The notes beneath the pieces are model-generated. The model did no database searches and was not told the origin of the DNA. It saw nothing but the letters and a program-made list of their open reading frames with translations. Source: Nostoc sp. NIES-3756 (GTDB lineage Bacteria; Cyanobacteriota; Cyanobacteriia; Cyanobacteriales; Nostocaceae). Taken from it: a stretch of 64,000 bases of DNA. The translations under genes were made by a program, and so were the position numbers. This document shows positions 62,206 through 64,000 of the stretch, piece by piece (the first letter of the stretch is position 1; every line of letters starts with the position of its first letter). The stretch is taken from contig NZ_AP017295.1 of NCBI RefSeq assembly GCF_001548375.1, positions 4,746,501 to 4,810,500 of the forward strand, given 5' to 3'.

Positions 62206-62727
62206 ATGACTAATTTAACAGGGCTAAAATGGAGCAAAAATGTAAATTATCAGGGTGATGAGGTTATATACTGGGACTATACAATAAATGAATTATCTAA
62301 AATTCTTATCCTCCATTGGAAAAATGGAAAAAAAGAGAATGCACGAAAGCCAAAACAAAGCGAACTTCTGATTATAAGGCAACACGCCCATGTAACACAT
62401 CTAGTTCAATTTTTTGATAACACTCTTTATTACGATGGATCGGATTCTGATTATAATATCGGTCGCCTAATTCAAGTCATTTGGAGGGCAAATGATTTGA
62501 AAAACCTAATTCACACACAAGATTTAAGAAATCTTCCGCATAACAAAGAAGTATTTGGTTGTCCAATTAATTTTCCCCCAAGTGGAAGCGCTTATCTTTT
62601 AGAAAATAACAATGATTTTAATGAATATTGGGGCAAACACGGTGGATTATCTGGATTCCAAAACTATGTGAAGGGAGTTTTAAATGAAACAGGTGAATGG
62701 CTAGAGCCGTTGATTGAATTAACCTAA
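62206..62727 (+). CDS. Hypothetical protein, 173 residues
   Basis: A soluble protein that I do not recognise. It starts at the ATG at 62206, with GGAG nine bases before; an upstream TTG is less likely. Visible features are an aromatic/strand-rich N-terminus (LTGLKWSKNVNYQGDEVIYW), a middle with HAHVTHLVQFFD, and VFGCPINFPPSGSAYLLENN. The composition is polar and AT-rich compared with chlN. It lies between a broken toxin-antitoxin pair and chlN. It could be an orphan accessory gene. Confidence 0.6.
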   Translation: MTNLTGLKWSKNVNYQGDEVIYWDYTINELSKILILHWKNGKKENARKPKQSELLIIRQHAHVTHLVQFFDNTLYYDGSDSDYNIGRLIQVIWRANDLKNLIHTQDLRNLPHNKEVFGCPINFPPSGSAYLLENNNDFNEYWGKHGGLSGFQNYVKGVLNETGEWLEPLIELT

Positions 62728-62827
62728 AAAGCATCTATGCACCTCTGTGCCTCTATCTGAAATAAAACGCCCGATAAACGCTAAAATTTACTTTTTTCCT
62801 TTGCATCTTTGCGCCTTTGCGTGAGAT

Positions 62828-62854
62828 AAAAAAAGGCGAACACTAATGTTCGCC
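62828..62854 (-). terminator. Rho-independent terminator of chlN
   Basis: Stem GGCGAACA/TGTTCGCC with a four-base loop, followed on the minus strand by seven T. It lies 41 bases beyond the chlN stop codon. Confidence 0.88.
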
Positions 62855-62894
62855 CTAAATACTTTTTCCTCTGTGTCTCTGTGGTTGATAAAAC

Positions 62895-64000
<1,106 letters not shown>

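Overview
The window looks like chromosomal DNA of a filamentous, heterocyst-forming cyanobacterium of the Nostoc/Anabaena type. Evidence: many HIP1 octamers (GCGATCGC), heptamer tandem repeats of the STRR kind (TAGTCAT, ATTCGTA, ATTCAAA, GGAGGCA), the PII/NtcA partner PipX, the division protein SepF, a Ycf33/DUF751 protein, chlorophyll gene chlN, a HetZ-family protein and PEP-CTERM, Nif11 and HopA1-type peptides and enzymes. The exact species cannot be named from the sequence alone.

Layout. 0-6 kb is a minus-strand housekeeping block: proC, sepF, yggS, pipX, an EcfT/CbiQ-like permease and der. 6-21 kb mixes housekeeping and accessory genes: a membrane metallophosphoesterase, a SRPBCC protein, a TonB-dependent receptor, an antitoxin/PIN pair, a GST, rbfA, an adenine methyltransferase with a frameshifted nuclease partner, a HetZ-family gene, a threonylcarbamoyl-AMP synthase and larC, followed by two lipoproteins. 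22.8-39.3 kb is a large peptide natural-product (RiPP) region. 40-48 kb holds a UPF0104 membrane protein, a hypothetical protein, alaS, a diguanylate cyclase and a Uma2-type nuclease. 48.15-55.0 kb is an AT-rich integrative element inserted in tRNA-Arg(CCG). 55-64 kb holds an M23 peptidase, an MFS transporter, thrC, a degenerate sensor kinase, a broken toxin-antitoxin pair, a hypothetical protein and the 3' part of chlN.

The most interesting region is the RiPP region. Its left half carries a double-glycine peptide, a cysteine-rich protein, a Nif11-leader precursor whose core has two QPLYG units 13 residues apart, a radical SAM/SPASM enzyme and a small partner protein. This organisation matches the protein-splicing 'spliceotide' systems, in which a radical SAM enzyme with a small partner excises tyramine at X-Tyr-Gly and leaves a beta-amino acid. 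Next come a PEP-CTERM beta-propeller protein and a phosphotransferase + HopA1 pair of the class V lanthipeptide type. Beyond are two full double-glycine precursors with cysteine-free, glycine/alanine-rich cores, a third leaderless copy of that core, and an export module: a PpiC isomerase, an HlyD adaptor and an ABC transporter with cNMP-binding and C39 peptidase domains. Three stand-alone IS630-type helix-turn-helix proteins are spread through the region. An ISAs1-family insertion sequence nested in two older palindromic repeats separates precursors from exporter.

The integrative element at 48.15-55.0 kb is bounded by 48-bp direct repeats of the tRNA 3' half. It has paired 11-bp-spaced TGAGAGAAA sites just inside both ends, one pair overlapping the integrase start. 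It encodes a tyrosine integrase, a ribbon-helix-helix protein, a D5/P4-type SF3 helicase and a 553-residue protein of unknown function. Three genes in the window are broken by one-base changes in homopolymers (transposase A8, nuclease T5, toxin A7); sequencing error must be excluded for each.
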